Below are positions 1 through 5,235 of a DNA stretch of 5,848 bases, one piece after another. The notes beneath the pieces were generated by a model. The model did not search any database and was not told the origin of the DNA. It was given only the letters and a program-made list of their open reading frames with translations. Location of the stretch: contig CALKOE010000175.1 in the NCBI GenBank assembly GCA_938091985.1, positions 1 to 5,848 of the forward strand, written 5' to 3'. Each line of letters begins with the position of its first letter. Position 1 is the first letter of the stretch. Source of the stretch: an uncultured Acidimicrobiales bacterium (GTDB lineage Bacteria > Actinomycetota > Acidimicrobiia > Acidimicrobiales > Aldehydirespiratoraceae). Position numbers and translations under genes: made by a program.

Positions 1-257
1 GTCGGGCCGGCGAGGGCCTGGAAGAACTGGGCCGGGTCCATCGACTTGGCTCCGGCTTCGGCCAGCCGCTTGTTGACCTCGCGCTGCAGCTGAGGGCGAA
101 CACCGAGGCCGCCGGCACGTTCGGGATGGTGGACCCAGGCGAGACCTGCGTCGTACTGGTGACCGCGAAACTCCTGGTAGGACTCGTTGGCCGGATCGTG
201 CTCGGCAAGGAGAGATTCGAGGGCTGCTTCGACCTTTTGAAGTTCTGCGTCACTCAT
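1..257 (-). CDS. Acyl-CoA dehydrogenase family protein, N-terminal part (truncated by window edge)
   Basis: The gene reads leftward from an ATG (complement of 255-257) and runs off the window, leaving 85 whole codons with no stop. The start reads MSDAELQKVEAALESLLAEH. It is followed by FRGHQYDAGLAWVHHPE (residues 30-46) and then GGLGVRPQLQREVNKRL, the N-terminal helical segment of actinobacterial FadE-type acyl-CoA dehydrogenases. In that family the enzyme oxidises an acyl-CoA to the 2,3-enoyl-CoA with FAD, passing electrons to electron-transfer flavoprotein in the cytoplasm. The FAD-binding residues and catalytic base lie outside the window, so substrate and activity cannot be judged. No convincing Shine-Dalgarno sequence precedes the ATG. 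It is transcribed away from the DsbA-like gene, with 57 bp between them. The family call rests on recalled resemblance to mycobacterial FadE N-termini, and the partial length is the main limit. Confidence 0.75.
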   Translation of the reverse strand, partial: MSDAELQKVEAALESLLAEHDPANESYQEFRGHQYDAGLAWVHHPERAGGLGVRPQLQREVNKRLAEAGAKSMDPAQFFQALAGP

Positions 258-314
258 AAGTGGCAGTCTGCCTGACAGTTTCTCTCAGGGGCAACACCCG
301 GCTACGGTCGGGCC
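258..314. promoter_or_regulatory. Divergent intergenic region, probable promoters for the acyl-CoA dehydrogenase and DsbA-like genes
   Basis: This 57-bp gap separates two divergent starts, so it should hold promoters for both. On the plus strand TACGGT (303-308) fits the actinobacterial -10 pattern TAnnnT and lies 6 bases before the ATG at 315. This would suit a leaderless transcript starting at or near that A, and would explain the lack of a Shine-Dalgarno sequence. No good -35 box is seen. Two small dyads are present: GGCAG-T-CTGCC (262-272) and CCTGA-N9-TCAGG (271-289). Either could be a regulator site, but short dyads like these also arise by chance in GC-rich DNA. The presence of a promoter is inferred from gene orientation; the exact boxes are weak. 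Confidence 0.4.
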
Positions 315-1007
315 ATGAGCGCTGCTGCCCAGCCTGTCGACGCGATGAAGATTGCGTTCCACTTCGATGTGATGTGCCCGTGGGCGTATCAGACGGCGAA
401 GTGGATTCGGACGGTGCGAGAAACCGTGCCGCTCGAGATCGATTGGCGGTTCTTCTCCCTCGAAGAGATCAACCGCGAAGAGGGCAAGAAGCACCCGTGG
501 GAGCGCGAGTGGTCCTACGGCTGGAGCATGCTTCGGGTGGCGGCGATGCTTCGGCGCACCTCGATGGACGATTGCGATCGGTTCTACGAGGCGGCAGGGC
601 GAGCTCTGCACGAAGACGGACGCAAGCCCCACCGCCCCGAGGTGGCCGAGGCGATCTGCGAGGAGATCGGCGTCGACCCATCGGTGGTCAGCGCCGCGAT
701 CGCCGACCCGACCACACACGACGATGTGAAACGAGATCACGATGCCATCGTGAGTTCCGGCGGTTTCGGCGTGCCGACCATCATCTTCCCCGGTGAGAAC
801 CAGGTGTATGGCCCAGTGGTAGTTCCGGCGCCCGTCGGCCAGGAAGCCATCGATCTCTGGGACCTGACCGTCGCCTATTCGAAGGTCGGTCACCTCTATG
901 AGTTGAAGACACCCAAAACCGATGAAGACATGACCCACATCGCCAACGTTTTCCAGCCGTATTTCGAAGCCCGTGAATGGGAGAGCAGGGAGAGGCCCGC
1001 CCGATGA
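315..1007 (+). CDS. DsbA-family thioredoxin-fold protein with single-cysteine CPWA active site
   Basis: This 230-aa protein matches the DsbA / 2-hydroxychromene-2-carboxylate isomerase / FrnE superfamily: a thioredoxin fold with an inserted helical domain. The first strand and active site read FHFDVMCPWAYQTAKW (residues 15-30). The helical insert covers roughly 50-145, and the conserved cis-proline loop GVPTIIF ends at residue 158 (Pro154). A classical DsbA would have CPxC; here position 24 is Ala, leaving Cys21 alone, with other cysteines only at 87 and 115. It therefore probably does not form a redox dithiol pair and may act as a monothiol, glutathione-transferase-kappa-like or isomerase-like enzyme, which is inference. 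There is no signal peptide, so it is cytoplasmic. The conserved fold begins at Met11 (ATG at 345), so a 220-aa form is possible; neither start has a good ribosome site. The stop overlaps the next gene's ATG, indicating an operon. Confidence 0.82.
   Translation: MSAAAQPVDAMKIAFHFDVMCPWAYQTAKWIRTVRETVPLEIDWRFFSLEEINREEGKKHPWEREWSYGWSMLRVAAMLRRTSMDDCDRFYEAAGRALHEDGRKPHRPEVAEAICEEIGVDPSVVSAAIADPTTHDDVKRDHDAIVSSGGFGVPTIIFPGENQVYGPVVVPAPVGQEAIDLWDLTVAYSKVGHLYELKTPKTDEDMTHIANVFQPYFEAREWESRERPAR
988..995 (+). promoter_or_regulatory. Ribosome binding site that fixes the start of the mycothiol-dependent enzyme gene
   Basis: GGGAGAGG lies inside the end of the DsbA-like gene, with an 8-base spacer to ATG 1004-1006. 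That ATG overlaps the upstream TGA (1005-1007) as ATGA. This favours 1004 over the in-frame ATG at 977, which would add nine residues (MGEQGEARP) unlike the family and lies upstream of this site. Confidence 0.75.
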
Positions 1008-1792
1008 CCTACGAACTCGCCGACTACACCGCCGCGCATCAGCAACTGTTTGCGCACTACAACGACCTCACCGGCCGACTGTCGGATGTCGAGATGGCCA
1101 CGCAGTCGCTGTGCCCGGCCTGGGACACCCGCGGGGTCATCACACACACGATGGGTGTTGAGGTCGTGTTGACGGGTTGGGCGCCGTCGGCCGAGACGCC
1201 CCCACCGTTCGAGAAGTTGGGCGAGTTCAACAGTCAGGTCGAGGGGCTCAGCCGCAGCGATTTCGCCATCCGAGTGCAAGAGATCACTGCGTCGAGGCTC
1301 GCTGAACTCGATCGTCTCGATCCAGCGATGGTCGATGCTCCATCGTTTACACCGGCCGGCATCGCGATCTATCGCCGGTTCCTCCAGGTGCGGGTGTTCG
1401 ACCTGTGGGTCCATGCGCGTGACATCGCTTTGCCCTTGGGTGAAACGCTCGACGACACCGGCGCCGCTGCAGAGATGACCCTGCAAGAGATCGACGACTC
1501 GGTTGGCTACATCGTCGGCAAGAAGATCGCTCTGCCCGAAGGCAAGACGATCGTCTTCAGGATTCGAGGCGGCGTCGACCGCGACATCGCCGTGAGCGTC
1601 GATGGCCGTGCCACGCGCGTCGATTCGGTCGACAATCCCGATATCGAGGTCACCACCGATGTCGCCACGTTTGTGATGCTGGCGGCCGGTCGAATCGATC
1701 CACAGAAGCAGATCGACGACGGCAAGATCACGTGGTCGGGCGACGACGCGTGGGGCCGAACCGCGGCCCTCAACCTCGCCTACACCGGCTGA
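1004..1792 (+). CDS. Maleylpyruvate isomerase family mycothiol-dependent enzyme (DinB fold plus SCP2-like C-terminal domain)
   Basis: This 262-aa protein has the two-domain layout of the MDMPI family. The N-terminal four-helix DinB-like domain covers roughly residues 5-145 and carries the signature SLCPAWDTRGVITHTMGVE (35-53), followed by VRVFDLWVHARDIALPLG (129-146). His48, Asp133 and His137 fall where the known enzyme from Corynebacterium has its His/Glu/His zinc ligands (recalled, not aligned). The C-terminal part (about 150-262) resembles the SCP2-like MDMPI C domain, with a conserved NPDIEVTTDVATFVMLAAGR stretch and a DGKITWSGD motif. Family members catalyse mycothiol-dependent isomerisation or thiol transfer; many are uncharacterised, so the substrate here is unknown. 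No maleylpyruvate (gentisate) pathway genes are nearby, so 'maleylpyruvate isomerase' should be read as a family name. It is translationally coupled to the DsbA-like gene upstream and ends 36 bp from the convergent sulfatase. Confidence 0.85.
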   Translation: MTYELADYTAAHQQLFAHYNDLTGRLSDVEMATQSLCPAWDTRGVITHTMGVEVVLTGWAPSAETPPPFEKLGEFNSQVEGLSRSDFAIRVQEITASRLAELDRLDPAMVDAPSFTPAGIAIYRRFLQVRVFDLWVHARDIALPLGETLDDTGAAAEMTLQEIDDSVGYIVGKKIALPEGKTIVFRIRGGVDRDIAVSVDGRATRVDSVDNPDIEVTTDVATFVMLAAGRIDPQKQIDDGKITWSGDDAWGRTAALNLAYTG

Positions 1793-1798
1793 ACCACG

Positions 1799-1820
1799 TG
1801 GCTCGCCGTGTGGCGAGCTG
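1799..1820. terminator. Hairpin between convergent genes, probable bidirectional terminator
   Basis: A perfect 7-bp inverted repeat, GCTCGCC (1801-1807) and GGCGAGC (1812-1818), flanks a 4-base loop GTGT. Two G-U type pairs can extend the stem to 1799-1820. It sits in the 36-bp gap between the ends of the MDMPI-family gene and the sulfatase, 8 bases past one stop and 10 bases from the other, so it could serve both strands. No T-tract follows on either strand. It resembles the U-less hairpins often proposed in actinobacteria; termination itself is inferred from position. Confidence 0.6.
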
Positions 1821-1828
1821 ATGCAGTG

Positions 1829-4081
1829 CTACTGCCTCGAGAGTTCGGCTCGCATTTCGGCCTCCAACGCTTCGGCGTCGGGGCGGGACAGCAGCTGCAC
1901 ATCGACCTGGCGCAGTGTCGCGCCGTAGGGGTATTCGCCCTGATATTCGAGGCTGACCTGTGAGCCCTGGTCGCGGCCGACCGAGGCACCGACAGACGAG
2001 ATTGTTCCCATCACCCACGGGATCTCCCCGCCCCCGGCAGGAACCCCGTCGATCGAGAGCTGGGCGATGCCTTGGCGCCCCGCAACGCGGAGGAATTTCA
2101 CACCGAGCGTGGTCGCGTTCGCCGGGATGCTCACACCGGATCGGATCACCGTGTGGTCATCGAAGGCGTTGTAGTCGAAGACGAGCTCGCCCTGGTCCAC
2201 GAAGAATGCCATACCGCTGTTCTCCGTCCCGGTTGCGAAGAGCACGCCGTCGGCCACGCCGTCGACCGTTGCATCCATGGAGAAGCTGCGCCCGCCCAGC
2301 GGCACGCCGGCTTGCATCGGCAGCATCGACATCGGGGGTTTGTAGACGTAGTGCATGTCGGCCGGGTGCGGCGAATGGTCACGAAAGCGAGCGCCGAAGA
2401 GCTCGAGCATGCGGTCGTCGAGCGGGAGCACGCCGTGTTCCTCGGCCTCTTGCCACCACAGGTCGATCATCTCTTGCAGCTTCTCGGGCATGTCGGCGGC
2501 GAGGTCGTTGCACTCCGACGGATCGATGTCGACGTGATACAGCTCCCAGGTGTCGTCGTCGAACGATGTCTTCGGGGTGTGGCGGGTGACGGCCTTCCAG
2601 CCCTCGCACCACAGACCCCGGTGGCCGCCCATTTCGAAGTATTGGATCTTCTTGCGGGTGGGAGCGTCGGCATCGTCGAAGGAGTAGGTCATCGGCACGC
2701 CGCTGACCGGGATCTGCTCGAGCCCGCGGCGTTCTGCGGGGGCCGTGATGCCGGCGATGTCGTAGAGCGTGGCGGCGATGTCGTTCACATGATGGAACTG
2801 GCCACGGAGCCCGCCGGAATCCTTCACACCCTCGGGGTAATGCACGACGAGTGGCACGTGGACGCCACCTTCGTGGGTGTTCTGCTTGTACCACTTGAAC
2901 GGAGTGTTGCCGACTTGGGCCCATCCCCAGGGGTAGTTGGTGTGGGAGTGGGGACCGCCGATTTCGTCGAGGTGGTCGATGGCTTCGTCGGGCGTTTCGA
3001 GGATGCCGTTGAAGAACTTCATCTCGTGCAGGACGCCGAAGGGTCCGCCTTCCTGCGACGCCCCGTTGTCGCCCAGCACCATGATCACCGTGTTGTCGAG
3101 CTCGCCCATCTCGCGGAGGTCGTCGACCAGTCGGCCGATCTGATCGTCGGTGTGGTCGAGGAACGCGGCGAAGGCTTCCTGGAGCCGGCACGCGAGCTTC
3201 TGTTGGTTCTCGGGCATGTCGTCCCAGGCGTCGACACCCGGGTTGCGAGGGGCGAGCTGGGTCTCAGGCGTGGTCACGCCGAGTTCGATCTGGCGTTCGA
3301 ACCACCGTTGGCGCACGACGTCCCAGCCTTCGTCGTACTTGCCGCGGTACTTGGCGAGGTACTCCTCGGGCGCTTGGTGTGGTGCGTGCGTCGCGCCGAA
3401 CGCGACATAGAGGAAGAAGGGCTTGTCGGGACGCACCGACTTGGTGTCGTGAACGAAGCCGATCGCCTGATCGATGATGTCTTCGCTGACGTGGTAGCCC
3501 TCGTCGGCGGTGGCCGGCGACTCGATGTGGTGGTTGTCGTAGGTCAGCGACGGGTTGAACTGGTCGGTCTCACCGTCGAGGAACCCGTAGAAGCGATCGA
3601 AGCCTCGCTGGAGCGGCCACTGGTCGAACGGGCCGGCGGCGGAGCACTGTTCCATCGGTGCGAGGTGCCACTTGCCCACCGCAAACGTTGCGTAACCCTC
3701 GTCGTGGAGCACCTCGGCGACCGTTGCCGCATGGTTCGAGATGTGGCCGGTCATCGAAGGGAAGCCGGTGTTGAAGTTCGAGACGGCGCGCATGCCTACC
3801 GTGTGGTGGTTGCGGCCGGTGAGGAGTGCGGCACGCGTCGGCGAGCACAGCGGCGTGACGTGAAAGTTGGTGTAGCGGAGCCCACCGGCGGCGAGGGCAT
3901 CGACGTGGGGCGTGTCGATATCGGAGCCGTAGCAACCGAACTGCGAGAAGCCGAGGTCGTCGAGGAGGACCACCACCACGTTGGGTGCGTCGTCGCCTGG
4001 GTGAGGAGAGACCTCGAAGTCGGGTTCCGACTCCGGGACCGTCTTGCCGATCGTGCCGTTCCAGTCTCCGTACGTCTTCAC
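1829..4081 (-). CDS. Arylsulfatase (type I, formylglycine-dependent), large form with C-terminal beta-sandwich-like extension
   Basis: This 750-aa protein is a type I sulfatase, hydrolysing sulfate esters with a formylglycine made from cysteine. The motif CSPTRAALLTGR starts at Cys79, with Arg83 fitting C-x-P-x-R. Other expected active-site residues are visible: Asp41-Asp42 (VVVVLLDDLG), Lys137 and His139 (VGKWHLAP), His232 (GATHAPH), Asp338-Asn339 (LGDNGA), and a lysine at 396 or 399 before THEGGVHVP. The catalytic region covers about residues 30-550. Residues about 598-732 form a separate strand-rich domain (GVLFATG, FFVDQGELVFDYN, AQLSIDGVPAGG), as in long arylsulfatases such as mycobacterial AtsD. 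No signal peptide or membrane segment is seen, so it is probably cytoplasmic. The cysteine-type site requires formylglycine-generating enzyme, which is not encoded in this window. The start is GTG at 4079-4081, supported by a well-placed Shine-Dalgarno. The substrate cannot be read from sequence. It is divergent from the LLM gene. Confidence 0.93.
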   Translation of the reverse strand: MKTYGDWNGTIGKTVPESEPDFEVSPHPGDDAPNVVVVLLDDLGFSQFGCYGSDIDTPHVDALAAGGLRYTNFHVTPLCSPTRAALLTGRNHHTVGMRAVSNFNTGFPSMTGHISNHAATVAEVLHDEGYATFAVGKWHLAPMEQCSAAGPFDQWPLQRGFDRFYGFLDGETDQFNPSLTYDNHHIESPATADEGYHVSEDIIDQAIGFVHDTKSVRPDKPFFLYVAFGATHAPHQAPEEYLAKYRGKYDEGWDVVRQRWFERQIELGVTTPETQLAPRNPGVDAWDDMPENQQKLACRLQEAFAAFLDHTDDQIGRLVDDLREMGELDNTVIMVLGDNGASQEGGPFGVLHEMKFFNGILETPDEAIDHLDEIGGPHSHTNYPWGWAQVGNTPFKWYKQNTHEGGVHVPLVVHYPEGVKDSGGLRGQFHHVNDIAATLYDIAGITAPAERRGLEQIPVSGVPMTYSFDDADAPTRKKIQYFEMGGHRGLWCEGWKAVTRHTPKTSFDDDTWELYHVDIDPSECNDLAADMPEKLQEMIDLWWQEAEEHGVLPLDDRMLELFGARFRDHSPHPADMHYVYKPPMSMLPMQAGVPLGGRSFSMDATVDGVADGVLFATGTENSGMAFFVDQGELVFDYNAFDDHTVIRSGVSIPANATTLGVKFLRVAGRQGIAQLSIDGVPAGGGEIPWVMGTISSVGASVGRDQGSQVSLEYQGEYPYGATLRQVDVQLLSRPDAEALEAEMRAELSRQ

Positions 4082-4088
4082 TGGAGGT

Positions 4089-4094
4089 CTCCTC
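4089..4094 (-). promoter_or_regulatory. Shine-Dalgarno sequence for the GTG-started sulfatase
   Basis: Read on the minus strand, GAGGAG ends 7 bases before the GTG start (complement of 4079-4081). This strong site is what supports the non-ATG start; the residues that follow (MKTYGDWNGTIGKTVPESEP) fit the N-terminus of related sulfatases. Confidence 0.7.
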
Positions 4095-4142
4095 GTTTGT
4101 CTCGCTGTCCTACGCTGCGCTGGCGAATACTAGGACCGGCAA

Positions 4143-4160
4143 ACTATTGTCTGCAATAGT
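4143..4160. promoter_or_regulatory. Perfect inverted repeat, candidate repressor operator
   Basis: ACTATTG-TCTG-CAATAGT is a perfect 7-bp dyad around a 4-base centre, 18 bp overall and A/T-rich in GC-rich surroundings. It lies 25 bp before the LLM start codon and about 62 bp before the sulfatase start, overlapping possible -10 elements for both. Its size and symmetry suit a dimeric regulator such as a TetR-family protein. The two arms could also form a short hairpin in RNA, but its distance upstream of the LLM ribosome site and absence of a T-run argue against a terminator. No regulator gene is in the window, and the repeat does not match the KstR operator that I recall. Confidence 0.6.
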
Positions 4161-4172
4161 GACAAAACTTTC

Positions 4173-4178
4173 GGGGGA
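4173..4178 (+). promoter_or_regulatory. Shine-Dalgarno sequence of the LLM oxidoreductase gene
   Basis: GGGGGA ends 6 bases before ATG 4185-4187. It is G-rich rather than a canonical AGGAGG but well spaced, and the following residues MKLSMTLNYSG are the typical first strand of the family, so the start is secure. Confidence 0.6.
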
Positions 4179-4184
4179 CATCCG

Positions 4185-5222
4185 ATGAAGCTTTCCATGA
4201 CGCTCAACTACTCGGGTGATCCGCGCGCGGCGGCAGACGAGGCGGCCCAACTCGAGCGAGCCGGCGTCGACGTCGGCTGGGTTGCGGAGCTCTACAGTTT
4301 CGACGCGGTCTCGATTCTCGGGTATCTCGCTGCGAAGACCGAGACCATGGAGCTCGGCTCGGCGATTCTGCCGATCTACTCGCGCACGCCGACACTCACC
4401 GCGATGACCGCAGCCGGCCTCGACGCGGTGTCCGACGGTCGGTTCATCCTCGGCATCGGGGCGTCTGGCCCGCAGGTCATCGAGGGCTGGCACGGCATTC
4501 CCTACGACAAGCCGATCGGGCGCCAGAAGGAACTCATCGAGATCTGTCGCAAGGTCTGGCGTCGTGAAGTCGTTGTTCACGACGGCCCCAACTACCAACT
4601 GCCGCTCCCCGAGGACCAGGGCACCGGCCTCGGAAAGCCGCTGAAGCTGATCAACCACCCGAAGCGCGCCGACATCCCCATCTACATCGCATCGCTCGGC
4701 CCGAAGAACGTCGAGGTCACCGCCGAGATCGCCGACGGTTGGATCCCCGTCTTCTTCCATCCCGACAAGGCCGACCAGGTCTGGGGAGACGACCTGAAGA
4801 AGGGGCTGGCAAACCGCGACGCGTCGCTGCCGCCGCTCAACATCGTTGCGGGTGGCACTGTCGCCATCTGTGACGACGAGAAGGCCAAGGAGATCCGCGA
4901 CGCCGGTCGCTTCATGGCTGCCCTCTACGTGGGCGGTATGGGTGCCAAGGGCAAGAACTTCTACAACAACATCTTCCGCAAGTACGGCTACGAGGAAGAG
5001 GCCGAGAAGATTCAGGATCTCTACCTTGCCGGTCGCAAGGAAGAGGCCATGGCCGCGGTGCCGCAGGACTTCCTCGACGCAACCGCGATGGTCGGCTCCG
5101 AGAGCCACGTCCGCGAGCGCATCGAGGCCTACCAGGCTGCGGGTGTCACCCACCTCCAGATCACGCCTGCCGGCGGCGACCGTCTCGGTCTCGTCGAGAA
5201 GGTCAAGAACTGGATCAGCTGA
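4185..5222 (+). CDS. LLM class F420-dependent oxidoreductase (Rv3520c-like)
   Basis: This 345-aa protein is a luciferase-like monooxygenase-superfamily TIM barrel, full length for the family. It opens with MKLSMTLNYSG, then GVDVGWVAELYSFDAVS (27-43), SRTPTLTAMTAAGLDAVSDG (66-85), and GIGASGPQVIEGWHGIPYDK (90-109). GPKNVEVTAEIADGW (172-186) follows. The SGPQVxEGW and GPKNV blocks are those of the mycobacterial Rv3520c-type subfamily (recalled, not searched). Such enzymes are predicted to use coenzyme F420 for hydride transfer to or from an organic substrate. The real substrate is unknown; in mycobacteria the relative lies near cholesterol catabolism genes. The protein is cytoplasmic, with no signal sequence. 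It is divergent from the sulfatase across a shared operator-like repeat, so coregulation is plausible. It ends 13 bp from the convergent DUF305 gene, with its stop codon inside a palindrome. Confidence 0.9.
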   Translation: MKLSMTLNYSGDPRAAADEAAQLERAGVDVGWVAELYSFDAVSILGYLAAKTETMELGSAILPIYSRTPTLTAMTAAGLDAVSDGRFILGIGASGPQVIEGWHGIPYDKPIGRQKELIEICRKVWRREVVVHDGPNYQLPLPEDQGTGLGKPLKLINHPKRADIPIYIASLGPKNVEVTAEIADGWIPVFFHPDKADQVWGDDLKKGLANRDASLPPLNIVAGGTVAICDDEKAKEIRDAGRFMAALYVGGMGAKGKNFYNNIFRKYGYEEEAEKIQDLYLAGRKEEAMAAVPQDFLDATAMVGSESHVRERIEAYQAAGVTHLQITPAGGDRLGLVEKVKNWIS

Positions 5223-5227
5223 TCCAG
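5210..5227. terminator. 18-bp perfect palindrome spanning the LLM stop codon, possible terminator hairpin
   Basis: CTGGATCAGCTGATCCAG is its own reverse complement. It covers the last three codons and TGA (5220-5222) of the LLM gene plus five bases beyond. As RNA it could fold into a 7-bp stem with an AGCT loop from either strand, and it lies in the junction of two convergent genes, so a bidirectional terminator is possible. No T-tract follows, and part of the repeat is coding, so this is a tentative call. Confidence 0.35.
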
Positions 5228-5233
5228 CTGATC
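5216..5233. repeat. Two tandem copies of a 9-bp unit
   Basis: CAGCTGATC occurs twice head to tail (5216-5224 and 5225-5233), filling most of the junction between the LLM stop and the DUF305 stop. It overlaps the 18-bp palindrome. It may be a small local duplication that created the palindrome-rich junction; no function can be assigned. Confidence 0.6.
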
Positions 5234-5235
5234 GC

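Larger units (their letters stand above)
4082..4184. promoter_or_regulatory. Divergent promoter region between sulfatase and LLM oxidoreductase genes
   Basis: This is the largest non-coding gap in the window (103 bp) and must drive both divergent genes. It is less GC-rich than its surroundings around 4126-4172. On the plus strand TATTGT (4145-4150) fits the TAnnnT pattern of a -10 box and would place the LLM transcript start near 4157. On the minus strand TAGTAT (4132 down to 4127) is a possible -10 for the sulfatase, with a weak TTGCAG 18 bases upstream (4156 down to 4151). Both predictions overlap or flank the perfect dyad at 4143-4160. A second dyad, TTGTC-N9-GACAA (4147-4165), overlaps the first. 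A promoter region is near certain from orientation; the box assignments are tentative. Confidence 0.55.

Noticed and set aside
260..796. 178-codon plus-strand frame overlapping the DsbA-like gene
   Set aside because: It is arginine-rich, low-complexity out-of-frame translation, as expected from a shifted frame of GC-rich DNA.
285..938. 217-codon minus-strand frame opposite the DsbA-like gene
   Set aside because: It is in register with the real gene and has no recognisable motif; the sense strand has a clear thioredoxin-fold signature.
977..1003. Upstream ATG start for the mycothiol-dependent enzyme
   Set aside because: The ribosome site at 988-995 lies downstream of this ATG, and the nine extra residues do not resemble the family; the ATGA overlap at 1004 is the better start.
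896..1486. 196-codon minus-strand frame opposite the MDMPI-family gene
   Set aside because: It is antisense in codon register and has no family resemblance; it also spans the junction of two coupled sense genes.
1794..1801. CCACGTGG palindrome after the MDMPI-family stop
   Set aside because: It is an 8-bp palindrome expected by chance in GC-rich DNA and lies next to the terminator hairpin, with no promoter nearby.
2072..4159. 695-codon open frame on the plus strand opposite the sulfatase
   Set aside because: It is in exact codon register with the sulfatase, so the G/C third positions of that gene become first positions here and stops are rare. The translation is low-complexity V/E/R/H-rich with no family motifs.
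4110..5153. 347-codon open frame on the minus strand opposite the LLM gene
   Set aside because: It is codon-register antisense of a clear LLM oxidoreductase; it also runs through the divergent promoter. The protein has no recognisable domain.
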